Below are positions 20,419 to 31,680 of a stretch of DNA of 64,000 bases, in pieces. Position 1 is the first letter of the stretch; each line of letters opens with the position of its first letter. Position numbers and translations under genes: made by a program. Below the pieces are notes generated by a model. The model was not told the origin of the DNA and made no database searches. It saw only the letters and a program-made list of their open reading frames with translations. The stretch spans positions 90,338,913 through 90,402,912 of the forward strand of contig OZ026520.1 of assembly GCA_964019695.1 (NCBI GenBank), written 5' to 3'. The stretch is from Loripinus fragilis. Its lineage: Eukaryota; Mollusca; Bivalvia; Lucinida; Lucinidae.

Positions 20419-20600
20419 GCCTGGATTCAGATCAGCTGATTTCATTAGAATTCAACTGATATGTCAGATCCACACTGTTTTCAAAAGAGATTATGAAATT
20501 TGTACAGTATTGTTGTGGATATAAAGTCATCATGTTGAGGAAAAATAGTTTGGACCCGGATCAGCTAGATCTCTTTTGGCCAGCTGTTTGGGGCTCATAA
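20419..20600 (+). repeat. Extra partial copy of the palindrome arm
   Basis: GATTCAGATCAGCTGATTTC and TTGTACAGTATTGTTGTGGA repeat the sequence at 19818-19950 in direct orientation. Confidence 0.7.
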
Positions 20601-20649
20601 TTTCTCTTTCAGTTCAAGATGATCAATAAATCATATCCTTATTCTCATA

Positions 20650-21235
20650 TATGTATGGGCCAGGATTTGACAAAAGGGACCCTATGGCTATCTAAATCAA
20701 AATCAAATTTATGATGCGTCTGCAAAGTACTACTACTTAAGAGCATTTTCTGAAAATTTGAAGCAATTAATAAGTTTGTTATCAGGTTTTGGATGCAACG
20801 TCAAGAAACACTTTAAGCCTAATATGACGTCAAAATGCTGGTGTCCAGTTGCTTGTTGATTATACAAATGTAGTGGACTCGGTATAACTATCTAGTAAAT
20901 ATAATGCATTCTCATGCTTTATCTATTGTTTAATGTAGATGTGAATGAAATTGAATGAATTTGTACTTTTTAAATGGCATTGTAGGCATTTTAAATGACC
21001 CATCCTTCATTTTGAGCCCATGAAGGGGCACATGTGCTATGGCCTAATTGTTACCATGGCAACAGGCAACATACAAAACCCTTAATATAATCAGAAACAT
21101 TAGCTACTTTGATTACATCAAGCTATAGAACCATTTTTATGGTACTATAAAAGCATGTTTTTTTGTCATTTTAGGCATTTTTCAAATGTCTATTACGTAT
21201 TATTAAGGACCCTTTTCCCAGATCCGCGCTCAATT
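20650..21235 (+). mobile_element. MITE family E, copy 1
   Basis: GGGCCAGGATTTGACAAAAG then GGACC at the left, and GGACCCTTTTCCCAGATC at the right, form TIRs. The interior shares GACGTCA-containing and mid-element blocks with 49092-49710. No ORF. Confidence 0.65.
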
Positions 21236-21729
21236 ATAATATAATTTACATGGTGTGTAAGTACTTAGAGTATCATTTACATGGCAAGTGCTCAATCATA
21301 CTTCTGTGAAGTTCTGGCAGTTACTGACACCTGCTAAGAAGTATAGAGTAAGAAGTATAGAGAATAATCTTTAGGAATGTATGCCACCAGCTCAGAGTTC
21401 AAACAACCGTACTATAGCAGTCTTCTAATCAGTCCCATTACTGACTGCATTAATTATCCAACAGGCTGGGAGTAAAGGTGATTGTTATATACCTTATAAT
21501 TGTTTACTATATAAACTTGACGTGTTTCAATCGCTGACAATTATACTTTTCATCTAAAATAAACGTGTCACAATGCATCAAATCACTGGCCGCGGGCTTC
21601 ATTCCCATTAATACATGGCAGCAGAGGGCTGCAATACTGTTAAAGCCCGCTCAAGGACGTCGTCTGCAAGTTAAGATATTGTCGCTAATGTTTTATGGAG
21701 AAATGACCAAACTTTTTCAGTTACCATAA
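21236..21729. other. No gene recognised
   Basis: AT-rich sequence with a short duplication (AAGTATAGAGTA, AAGTATAGAGAA near 21340). Nothing else is supported. Confidence 0.4.
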
Positions 21730-22545
21730 AATGTGCTTTTTTAGCATACCGGACAGGCGGCAATCAAATACGCTCTGATCAATTGATGTAAGCGGATCAC
21801 AAATCGCTAGAAACAGTGTTTTCAATTGCCAATTGTTGCCAGTCCGGCAACAAACGGCAATTGAAAACTATGTGTTGAACGATCTTAGATCTACGTTCAT
21901 CGATAGTATTAATGTTTTCGATTGCCGCCTATCCAAAGTGTTTATTGAATATACTGAATACGTAGTCAAAACAATCCGAAACAAGGGCTACTAGATATAA
22001 TTTATAATTTACATGATTCTGTTGAAAACATAAATTTGTTTCCACACCAGATGGGCGGCAATCGAAAACGCTCTTTACAATGGATGACGCAGATCAGAAA
22101 TCGATACAACCAGTGTTTTTGATTGCCATTTGTCACCAGTAGGGTGACAAACGGCAATTGAGAACTATGTTTTGAACGATCTTAGATCTACGTTCGTCGA
22201 TTGTATTAACATTTTCAATTGCCGCCTATCGGAAGTGTTTATTGAATATACTGAATACGTAGTCAAAACAATCCGAAACAAGGGCTACAAGATATAATTT
22301 ATTTTTTTCATGATTCTGTTGAAAACATATTTTTGTTTTCACGCCGGATAGGCGGCAATCGAAAAAGCTCTTTACAATGGACGAACGCGGATCAGAAATT
22401 GCTACAACCAATGTTTTCGATTGCCATTCGTCGTCAGTCGGGCGACTAATGGCTATTGAAAACTCTGTTTCTAACTAGTTTTGGTCTACGTTTGTCGATA
22501 GTATTGACGTTTTCGATTGTCGCCTATCCAGTGTTGTTTCATTGT
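21730..22545 (+). repeat. 297-bp tandem satellite with internal palindromes (~2.7 units)
   Basis: Landmark GATCTTAGATCTACGTTC occurs at 21881 and 22178, with a diverged third at about 22475, a constant 297-bp step. Each unit contains TTTTCGATTGCCGCC in both orientations and a hairpin (TTGCCATTTGTCACC against GGTGACAAACGGCAA). Confidence 0.85.
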
Positions 22546-22644
22546 ACGCCTCATGATGTTACGGTGGACATTTCTGCATGCAATTGAGTAAAACTATTTG
22601 GAACTGCTTTTGCTTGAAAGAAAGGTATATAACAATGACGATAT

Positions 22645-22783
22645 AACATTCTTTTTCATATATCAACGTTTGCCAAGCCCTTGTGTGATAATGTGTTGCA
22701 GCCCTCACCGCTTCACGGTTTGGGCTGTAACACATTATCACACTCGGGCTTGGCAAACATTAATATACGGAAAAGAATGTTTT
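22645..22783. repeat. Long foldback hairpin (~65-bp arms)
   Basis: AACATTCTTTTTCATATATC and GTTTGCCAAGCCCTTGTGTG plus ATAATGTGTTGCAGCCC are mirrored on the right across a short loop near 22715. Mirror-image short ORFs on both strands are a by-product. Confidence 0.85.
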
Positions 22784-22813
22784 ATCCTCTTATTGCGTTT
22801 AAATCAACTTTTA

Positions 22814-23067
22814 CAGGGACCAAGCTGGCCCAGAATTTTAGGGAGAAGTGACTTTTCCCTGCAGGACAATTAGGGAGAAGTGACAGTCAGATAGGGAGAA
22901 GTTATAGCGCAAAACTATGACATTTTCTGTCAATTTAGAAGCAAAACAGCCATTACACATACTATTGCCATTTAATGGAAGGAGAAACACAATGCAGTGG
23001 TAGAAGATTGTCTGATAATGTCACCACAGCTTGCATTTGTGTGGTAACAGAATGAAAATGAGTCTCC

Positions 23068-23103
<36 letters not shown>

Positions 23104-23189
23104 TTTTTTTTTTAGGGAGACTCCCACTTCTCCCTGGGTCCCATTTAGGGCGAAATTTCGGCCCTAGTCGCCCCCTAGCCTGGTCCCTG
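22814..23189 (+). mobile_element. MITE with CAGGGACCA ends
   Basis: CAGGGACCAAGCTGGCC and the inverse end CTAGCCTGGTCCCTG, with repeated TAGGGAGAAGTGAC inside. A hAT-like terminus. A mirrored tract (TCTCCCTAAAA... / ...TTTTAGGGAGA) at 23056-23125 forms an A/T hairpin. Confidence 0.7.
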
Positions 23190-23375
23190 CTTTTATTGAG
23201 GTTGCTGCAAATGAGCCATACTGTCAAATCTGAACCTAAAGTGATGTTTGAGAGATGGATCTAAAAACTTGTATGGGAAAGAGTAAACTTGTAAGAGAAT
23301 ATTTAGAGTGCACAGGACATGCATTTTAAGATGAATGTTGTAAATGCATATATAGCCTGCTTTTATTACTTTGTA

Positions 23376-23528
23376 CAGGGACGGATCCAGGATTTCTTGA
23401 GAGGGGGTTCAAATTTACAAAGGGGGTTTGATTTGTTCAATTTACCTGTAACTGTTAATTTATTAATTTTTCCTGATTATTCTGAGGATTCTCCATGTTT
23501 GGCTGAACCCCCTCTGGATCCGCCACTG
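23376..23528 (+). mobile_element. MITE, GGATCC-TIR family, copy 4
   Basis: CAGGGACGGATCCAGGAT at the left, TCTGGATCCGCCACTG at the right, 153 bp in all. The interior GGGGGTTCAAATTTACAAAG is shared with 6499-6548. Confidence 0.8.
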
Positions 23529-24111
23529 CTTGGTGGCAGAAGCCTGATCCTTTTCATTCAGCAGGTCTAAAAATACAATGTATTTTGACTATTTTCAATA
23601 GTCAGAAGGTAAGGGGATTCAAACAGGTGAAAGATTGTTTTAAACATATGGTGGGGGGGGGGCTTACTTTGGAAAGAGTACCTTTCTGTAAATGAGACCT
23701 TTGATTAAACATAAGGGGCCTACTCACAAGCTATTCCAGTCCATTTTGGTATGCACCATATTTCTAGCAGTCAGACAAGGTTCTCAGAGCCATTACCGAG
23801 CAGAAACGCACAAACAGCCCTTTTTCACAGTTCAGATTATTTACTATGAAAGCGTTTTGTTTTAAAAAGAAAAGGGTTAACTCTCAATCAGCAGTAAGCT
23901 GGTATTTCCATAAGAATGAATAAGGAAAAGAAAATGAGAGTTTGCATTTTCATGAAAGCTATACTCATAGCTGTACTCAACATATTGCAAACGTCAGTAA
24001 GCAAACGTTAGTTGATCTTGGTGTTGGTCTGCCAAAATGGCACTTATGTAGGCATGGCTTAAATCAATCTGTTTATGAATGTATGAAGGACATCATTCTC
24101 AAATATCATAT
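23529..24111. other. No gene recognised
   Basis: AT-rich; a 9-bp G run near 23652. No coding or repeat boundary was recognised. Confidence 0.4.
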
Positions 24112-24141
24112 AAATATAAGGTGTGAGATATACCTAAAATT

Positions 24142-24378
24142 GAGCCCTGACATGTGATTTTCAACAATGTGGCATTTTGACAAGTGTAGACTCAGGCAAG
24201 CCTGTGCAGCCTCCCTTTAAGCTTAGAAACTCCAAATGGTGTTCAGTCAGTAGCTTAACAGTTACAGAATATTCAAGCGACTAGCAAAGGCTCTGATCAG
24301 ACTGCACATATGCGCAGGCTGATCTGAGGCTTTGCTGGTCACACATACCATATTGTTGGAAATCTCATGTCGCGGCTC
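24142..24378 (-). mobile_element. MITE family A, copy 4
   Basis: GAGCCCTGACATGTGATTTT at the left, CTCATGTCGCGGCTC at the right, flanked by AATT on both sides, a 4-bp duplication. It interrupts the left TIR of element F. Confidence 0.85.
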
Positions 24379-25041
24379 AATTATAAAATATACCTTTTGA
24401 TATACTTCTCATATACATACACACCTATATATATATAAGCCACAATCTGTGAAAACCAGCGTTAATGACGAATTCGTCAAAATTTAGTTAATTACACACA
24501 CTTAATCTACGAAGTGTTAAGAAGTTATCCTGCAAATTTTATGTAGTTATCTCTAATATTCGCGAAAATATGATCTTTTGAAACTATACACTGTCTAAAC
24601 TTTAACACGCAACGTTAGAAACGTAATGACGTTACTAATGACGTTAAAGTGAACTTCCTGATTTGCGGGTATGTCGAGTGCATGAAAAACATGTTATTTC
24701 TTGCTAACCTACTTTTTTATTATCCTTAGTAATTATGCAATAGAGTTTGCAGAAAAATTGGCACCAGTTCAGTTTTGCCTAAAGTTTGCATGATTTAAAA
24801 AGGGCTGACCATACTTTAAAAAGTCTGATAGTTGCTAAGGTAAAGTTTTTGCCATTTGGAACATATGGCATGATGATGAAGAAGTTTAATGAGAAATAAT
24901 TGCCAGTTGTATTCTACTATCCACCGGAATAAGTTTTAAAGCAATATAAAAACATGTCAAATTTCTTAATTTTTGGTGTTTTTCAAAGGATTTTTACACA
25001 AAAAGTCCTAAATGTCATTAAGGCAGGTTTTCACAGATCAT

Positions 25042-25043
<2 letters not shown>

Positions 25044-25109
<66 letters not shown>

Positions 25110-25225
25110 AATTAAATTAATTTTTATATATATATATATATATGTATATTAGTAGCATATCAAAAGGTATAATTAAATTAATTTTTATATATGTATATGA
25201 GTAGCATATCAAAAGGTATAATTTT
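25044..25225. repeat. (AT)n microsatellite plus ~61-bp tandem repeat
   Basis: An (AT) run of about 58 bp is followed by two or three units containing AGGTATAATTAAATTAATTT and GTAGCATATCAAA. Confidence 0.85.
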
Positions 25226-25272
25226 ATTAATATTTATTATTTGAGGTAAATCTCACACCTTTTATTTTTTCT

Positions 25273-26255
25273 ATCTGTTTATCTACTTGCTATCATTAAG
25301 TGCTTGAAATGAAAAAAAGAGTCAGGACTCTACAATCTTTAATATTGGAAACCAAAAAATATGAAATTATGTCCGTCAACTGAATGGACATAACGCATCA
25401 GCTTAGCTTCATGGTTAATTTTGTCCAAACTTGCATAGATACATAGTTGGAAGAGGGAAAAATTGATTTAATTTTGTCCACCTTGACCTTAATTTCAAAA
25501 TTAAGCATCAGCACTTTGCATTGTCAAATTTTGGCTTACATGTATTGTTCTCTGATGTAAGATCTTGAACAGAATGATGGATTTCGAGAAAACTTAAATA
25601 TTAATTATTATGAAAAAAATGAAGAGTTGATTAGATTTATTGACCTTGACATAATTTTCAAGGTTGTTAAAATCAGCATTTCCCTTCCCATACTGTATAT
25701 CAGCATTTCCCTTCCCATACTGTATCTTTTAAACCAGTGGATGGTTTAAGACCAAACTTTCATACATAACGTATAGGCTACATATAAAATGGCGGAAAGT
25801 TGTTGTGAATCCCTAAGTGCAAATTTAGTTATTAATCAGCACTAAATGCTAAGGTTTTCAGTAATGCCAATTTACTCTTACAGACCCCAAGTTCATTGTT
25901 AGCTCACCTGTCACATATACAGTTCTTTTGGTTCGCAAGCAAATCTATATGATGGTTACTTATCTCTATAGTCCCATGTTTGCAAAATGAAACTAGCATC
26001 TGTAGATAATTTTCTTGTGCTTTAAACAATATTTTAACGACAGGTCGTGCTTCAGATAGTGAAATCAGCACCGACTGGTTCCACTGGATCTTGCATTATT
26101 CCTCTTTACCTTATCAAAGACATTTCTAGATGTTCCAAAAAAAATCAATCATAATTTGCAGTGTCTGTAAGGGTATTGCCATCATTGAAAGCCATATTAT
26201 TGAGTGTATGCTTTACATCCCAGTCAACAGCAATGGCCATTTCGGGATGGTCAGT
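25273..26255. other. No gene; small tandem duplication
   Basis: A 27-bp direct duplication of ATCAGCATTTCCCTTCCCAT-type sequence lies at about 25673-25727. The rest is AT-rich without a recognised feature. Confidence 0.5.
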
Positions 26256-26406
26256 TCACCTAACCACACTTTTTCCTGGGCAAAGCTGAACAAGCGGTTA
26301 ACCAGTACTTTGTGCACATACTTTCGTTTGAACTGACGGTAACCCTTCTTGAATGAATCGGCAGAAGGGAGGAGAATGACCGTAGAAATTATTTCATGAT
26401 CAATCA
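26256..26406 (-). repeat. tRNA-derived SINE, family 2, headless copy
   Basis: Has the tail (GCGGTTAACCAGTACTTTGT) and body (GGAGGAGAATGACCGTAGAA) of 678-917 but no tRNA-like head. Confidence 0.65.
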
Positions 26407-26985
26407 TCACATAATTGAGTGTTGATTTATAATTGAATGTGCACTTACAGATTTGTCGAAACAGCCTTCCACCACTTTTTGTAACATATGTTTAAGATAA
26501 ACAAAACCTGTATCTGGTGCCTGTGTGTAATGACGGACCAGTGAGCTTTGTGGCTCTCAGATGAGCAATTTAGGCTACATGTTTTTATCAAAATTGTCAT
26601 AATGAGAATAAATGTATGAATTCTGAAAGTAAACGTTTCTTGATTCCGACTGTCAGTGCTTTATAATTCGAAGTCCTTGATGTCTTGTACAATAAAATAA
26701 AATTTAATCATTATTGGTGTTGTATTTCCTCAGTATTAGCATAGATTACAAGACTGTTTGTTTTGATGCTTTACAGTCCAGTCAACAATTTTAACTGTCA
26801 TAATAGGAGGCATAAACATTGAGCAGCCATAAAAAAACAATTGCTGAGACTATACTCTAGTGTAAATTGTGAGGTCTCTTATATGCACAGTCTGCTTGAT
26901 AGGTCAGTGCATTGAGGGTATGGCTGTTTCAGGGTAGATTTCCGGTTACTCCTTCAAAGCGGTGTATAGACAAAGAATATAATAT

Positions 26986-27213
26986 ACATGAGATTTCCAA
27001 CAAAGTGGTATGTGCAACCAGCAAAGCCTCAGATCAGCCTGCGCATACGCACAGTCTGATCAGAGCGGTTCTAGTCGCTTGAATAATCTTTGACTGTTAA
27101 GCTACTGGTCGAACAGCATTTGGAGTTTCTAAGCTTGAAAGGAGGCTGCACAGGCGCGTCTGAGTCTACACTTGTAAAAATACCACATTGTTGGAAATCA
27201 CATGTCGCGGCTC
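26986..27213 (+). mobile_element. MITE family A, copy 5
   Basis: ACATGAGATTTCCAACAAAG start (first few TIR bases missing) and CATGTCGCGGCTC end. The interior is as in copy 3. Confidence 0.8.
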
Positions 27214-27411
27214 ATATTATTATTTGGTACAATTTTCAGGCATGTTGCATGATACAGAAATATCATAGCAGGATCAGAACTTTCGGATCATCCCTCGTAT
27301 TATATACTACTTTCACGAATGTTACTGCTCCTTTTGCATTTAATCTTTGAACTCCATTTCAGGAAATGGCCCCTCATCCAAGCTTTAGTGTAGGATGAAG
27401 GGCATTATTGA

Positions 27412-27615
27412 ATTAAAGCCAGAGGCTGAGCATGTATACAAAGCATATCGTTCCGATCCGTTCAAATTGTCCGCTTTTTAAAAAAAATCTAATACTTGTT
27501 CTACTCACGACATCACGTGACCAGGAGACCTGATAACATAAATAGAACAAGTATTAGATTTTTTTAAAAATCGGAACGATATGCTTTGTATACATGTGAA
27601 GCCGGAGGCTTTAAG
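27412..27615. repeat. Foldback element, ~60-bp interrupted arms
   Basis: TATACAAAGCATATCGTTCC pairs with GGAACGATATGCTTTGTATA, inward AAATCTAATACTTGTTCTA with TAGAACAAGTATTAGATTT, outward AAAGCCAGAGGCT with AGCCGGAGGCTTT. Confidence 0.8.
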
Positions 27616-28224
27616 GGAAATAATGGCTTGCATATAAGCTTAAAGCTTACTGTCAGATCCTGAATATATTCACATTGTATATATTTGTCTACATGCAAAT
27701 TATCTAAAAAAAAAATTATTTAAACCAACTCCTAAAGTACTAATGGCAACTTTTTATATGTAGCTCTTTTCATCCTGGATACAGGTAAAAGGTACTTTAT
27801 GGCATTTTATTTTGTCTGCACTATTTGCTTAGATACACCAATCTTCATGGATATACATTTTGACCAGCAATGCCTTAAAATACAAAATGGACTATTCCAT
27901 ACCAATAATATTAATATATGAGATATTCAATCATAATGGAAGGTTAGCAGCCTCCTTTCCAGAGTAAAGTAAGGCTTGATATGGTATGTTAATCTTCAGC
28001 AGTAAGACATTTACATTATATATACTTAACTACAAAAGAAACCCACCGGTCACTTTTTGGGGCAATTCTGGAAAACAAGACAAATTTATATCCCCGACGA
28101 TTGGTTATTTGAGAGAAAAATATAAATCACAAAACATAAATCCCATTTACATAACCCTTAGTTCACATTCGGTATCATTCAGATCATAACAAACACCTGT
28201 CAAGCATGTTTTAGTGTTATAAAA
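27616..28224. other. No gene recognised
   Basis: AT-rich spacer, with no supported feature. Confidence 0.4.
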
Positions 28225-30490
28225 CTAGAGCACCTGAAGGTCCTGAGGCGCTCACCCGATCTCTTTAATAATGTTACAACAGGGCAAGGTAAACTACGGC
28301 TTATAATAAAACATATTTTGTTTTACCATATATGTGGGTTGCAGCCATTATGGTCAAGTGACCTAAACAATCTAATGTATACTCCATCAAACAGCCCCGT
28401 GATTTCTGAGAAACCAATGTTTAGAGTCATTGGATAAAAGGTCAAGGGTCAGATTGACATTTGGTACTTATTTAAAACCTTTGTCGAAAACATTTCTCGA
28501 AAGTATTATGATTTCTGCTTAAACAGTTATAGAAAAATGAACATTTCAAGGTTTTTCCCATATAAATGCATAAGAAATCAAATTGACATTGCCATAAAGT
28601 AGGTCAAGGTCAAGCTAGATTCATCATTTGTGCAAACCTGGTAGAGACCACATCCCCAATGCTACATACAAAGCTTTTGTTCCAGAGAATAAGATACTTA
28701 AAGGGTTTTTAACATATATGGGTGTGGTGACTTTGACCTTTGAAACTTATTTATAGCCATTATCTCATTAGGTTTAACATATTGAGTGAGAATAACGACT
28801 GACTTCAACAGTATTCAAACTAGAGGACCTGAAGGTCCTGAGGCGCTCACCTGATCTTCTTAATAATGTTAAAATAGGTCAAGGTTAACTACAGCTTATA
28901 ATAGAACAAATTTTGTTTTTACCATATACATTTTGGTCAAGTGACCTAAACAATCTAATGAATAATCCATCAAACAGCCCAGTGATTTCTGAGAAAAAGA
29001 TGTTTAGATAGGTATGTGGCAGTCCAAATGAGTGGCCTTGGATAAAAGGTCACAGGTCAGCTTGACATTTGGTAATTAATTAACCATTGTCTCAATAGGT
29101 TTAACTTTAATGAATTCGGCTCAGTTATAGAAAATGAAAATTTTAAGATTTTCTCCATATAAATGCATAAGGAATCAAATTTGACCTTGCCATCAAGTAA
29201 GTCAAGGTCAACCTAGATTCATCATTTGTGCTAACCTGGTAGGGCCCACATCCCCAATCCTACATACCAAGTCCCAAAGTCAATGGCCTTTTGGTTCCAG
29301 AGAAGAAGAGATTTAAAAAGTTTTTACCATATATGGGCATGGTGGCCATGTTAGTCATGTGACCATAACAATTTGTATAAGTTTTGGCTAACCAATCATA
29401 AGGAGTTGTCATATGAAATTTGGTTTCAATTGGCCAAGAATTGTCTGAGAAAACTATGTTTTAACATGTTGATGGGACTCCAATATAAGCCACCTATGCT
29501 GAAAGGTCAAAGATCAACCTTGACCTTTGAAACTTATTTATAGCCACTAGATTGAACACATCAAGTGAGAATAATGACTTTGGCTTCCACAGTATTCAAA
29601 AAATCAACTTTTCAATTCAATTTTCCATTCAAATGCATTAGGAAGCAAACTTGACCTTGACGTTAAGTAGGTCAAGGTCATCCTAGGATCATCATTTGAA
29701 CAAACTTGGTAGGCCCCACATCGCCAATAATACATACCAAGTCTCAAGGTCACTGGCCTTCTGGTTCTGGAGAAGAAGATTTTTAAAAGGTTTTACCATA
29801 TATGGGCGTGGCGGCCATCTTTGTCATGTGACCAAAATATTTTGTATAAATTTTGGCTGACTTATCATAAGGAGTCTTCATATGAAATTAGAGCTCAATT
29901 GGGCCAATGGTTTGTGAGGAAACTATGTTTTAATATATTGATGGGACCACAATATGAGCGACCTTGGCTGAAAGGGCAAAGGTCAACCTTCACCTTTGAA
30001 ACTTATTTATAGCCATTGTCTCATTAGTTTCAACATATCAAGTAAGAATAATCACTTTGGCTTTAACAGTATTCAAAAAATCAACTTTTCAAAAAAATTC
30101 CCATTTAAATCTATTAGGAAGCAAATTTGACCTTGACGTTAAGTAGGTCAAGGTCAACCTAGGATCATTGTTTGAACAAACTTGGTAGGGCCCACATCCC
30201 TGATGCTACATACCAAGTCCCAAGGTCATCGGCCTTCTGATTCTGGAGAAGAAGATTTTTAAAGGGTTTTTACCATATATGGGCATGGCGGCCATCTTGG
30301 TCATGTGACCAGAAACATTTGAACAAACTTTGGTTCCCCCATCCTAAGGAGTCTCCATATGAAATTTGAGTTCAATTGGCCCAGTGGTTTCAGAGGAGAA
30401 GATGTTTGAAAATGTTGACGGACGGACGGACGCCAGAGTCACTGGTATACTAATAGCTCACCTCGGAGCCTTCGGCTCAGGTGAGCTAAA
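28225..30490 (+). mobile_element. Tandem-core element rich in AGGTCA motifs, array A
   Basis: Two head sequences (CACCTGAAGGTCCTGAGGCG at 28229; GGACCTGAAGGTCCTGAGGC at 28813) precede units of about 450-480 bp with TTGACCTTGACGTTAAGTAG, GTAGGTCAAGGTCAACCTAG, CCACATCCCCAATGCTACAT, TTACCATATATGGGC and GGTCATGTGACCA. The array ends in GACGGACGGACG and a hairpin at 30457-30487 followed by CTAAAA. The organisation fits bivalve HINE/pearl-type elements. Confidence 0.7.
30457..30487 (+). repeat. Terminal hairpin of array A
   Basis: AGCTCACCT plus GAGCC pair with GGCTC plus AGGTGAGCT around a TTC loop, then CTAA. A 3' hairpin followed by CTRR is a rolling-circle (Helitron/Helentron) terminus feature; a weaker version is at 46843-46877. 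Confidence 0.7.
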
Positions 30491-31130
30491 AATTAACTTT
30501 TCAAAAATTTTCCATTTAAATGCATTAGGAAGCAAATTTGACCTTGACGTTAAGTAGGTCAAGGTAAACTTAGGATTATCATTTGAACAAACTTGGTAGG
30601 CCCCACATCCCCAATGCTACATACCAAGTCCCAAGGTCATCAGCCTCCTGGTTCTGGAAAAGAAGATTTTTAAAGGGTTTTTACCATATATGGGCATGGC
30701 GGTCATCTTGGTCATGTGACAAAGTTATTTCAAATAAATTTTGGCTAACTTATCATAAGGAGTCTTCACATGAAATTTGAGTTCAATTAAGCCAATGGTT
30801 TGTGAGAAAACTATGTTTTAATGTATTGATAGGACTCCAATATGAGCCACATAGGCTGAAAGGTCAAAGCTCAACCTTGACCTTTGGAACTTAATTATAG
30901 CCATTGTCTCATTAGGTTAAACATATCAAGTGAGAATAATGACTGGCTTCAACAGTATTAAAAAAATCAGCTTAAAAAAAAAATCCATTTAAATGCATTA
31001 GGAAGCAAATTTGACCTTGACGTTTTAGTCGGTCAAGGTCAACCTAGGATCATCATTTGAACACACTTGGTAGGCCCCACAACCCCAATGCTACATACTG
31101 AGTCCCAAGGTCATCGGCCTGGAACTTGTT
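30488..31130 (+). repeat. Continuation of the AGGTCA-rich repeat
   Basis: Further units with GTTAAGTAGGTCAAGGT and GCTACATACCAAGTCCCAAG, truncated at about 31110 without a terminal hairpin. Sequence 31131-31534 is unassigned. Confidence 0.65.
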
Positions 31131-31534
31131 AAAGATAGAAAGAAAAACTTAGCATTTTTTTTTAGAAGACTCGGTTTTAGCTAAGCTATTAACTTAAATG
31201 AATAATATGAACCTTGCACACAGCGCAGACTCAGTGGTGTTTTATCAGGTGAAGCTCAAACCAGCATGCCCAGCTACAGGGGCAAATTTATCTAGCTAGA
31301 GTGAATATTAAAGGAAGGCGCTGATGCGAGACTGCTTTGCGCCTTTGTTTTTCGCATTCAACGACATTGTGTTTTCTCCCATGTAGGCTCATTTTTCTTT
31401 ACATGCTTCCCCGATCTTAGTATATGAGCCCTTATGATTATAAATTAAAGAACGCTAAAAACAATACATCATATGTCCGGAGAAGGAAACTTTAGGAGAA
31501 TAAAACTGCAATGATATTTCTACCCGATGAATTA

Positions 31535-31680
31535 AACATGTGTTTGGGGTGCTCAAAAGAACTGTCTCGATGCGACAAGACGTTCCCCCCTAGTTGTTTC
31601 GCCCCCCATACCCTACTAGTCGTTTTGCCCCCAATACCATTTCCTCCCTAGTAGTTTCGCCCACGAATATTTTTTAATTA
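31535..31680 (+). repeat. Half foldback copy plus ~30-bp C-rich tandem repeat
   Basis: AACATGTGTTTGGGGTGCTC and AAAAGAACTGTCTC copy the left arm of 8361-8430; the right arm is missing. It is followed by three degenerate CCCTAGTTGTTTCGCCCCCC-like units. Confidence 0.6.

Larger units (their letters stand above)
24112..25272 (+). mobile_element. TIR element F with nested MITE and AT microsatellite
   Basis: AAGGTGTGAGATATACCT near 24118 and ATATACCTTTTGATATACTT near 24389 are mirrored by AAAAGGTATAATTTTATTAA near 25208 and GGTAAATCTCACACCTTT near 25245. The left TIR is split by a MITE at 24142-24378. Confidence 0.65.

Noticed and set aside
21730..22545. CRISPR-like array
   Set aside because: The 297-bp units are fully repeated without unique spacers, in a eukaryotic context.
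22559..22873. Similar ORFs on opposite strands (HYHTRAWQTLIY)
   Set aside because: Mirror images created by the hairpin at 22645-22783.
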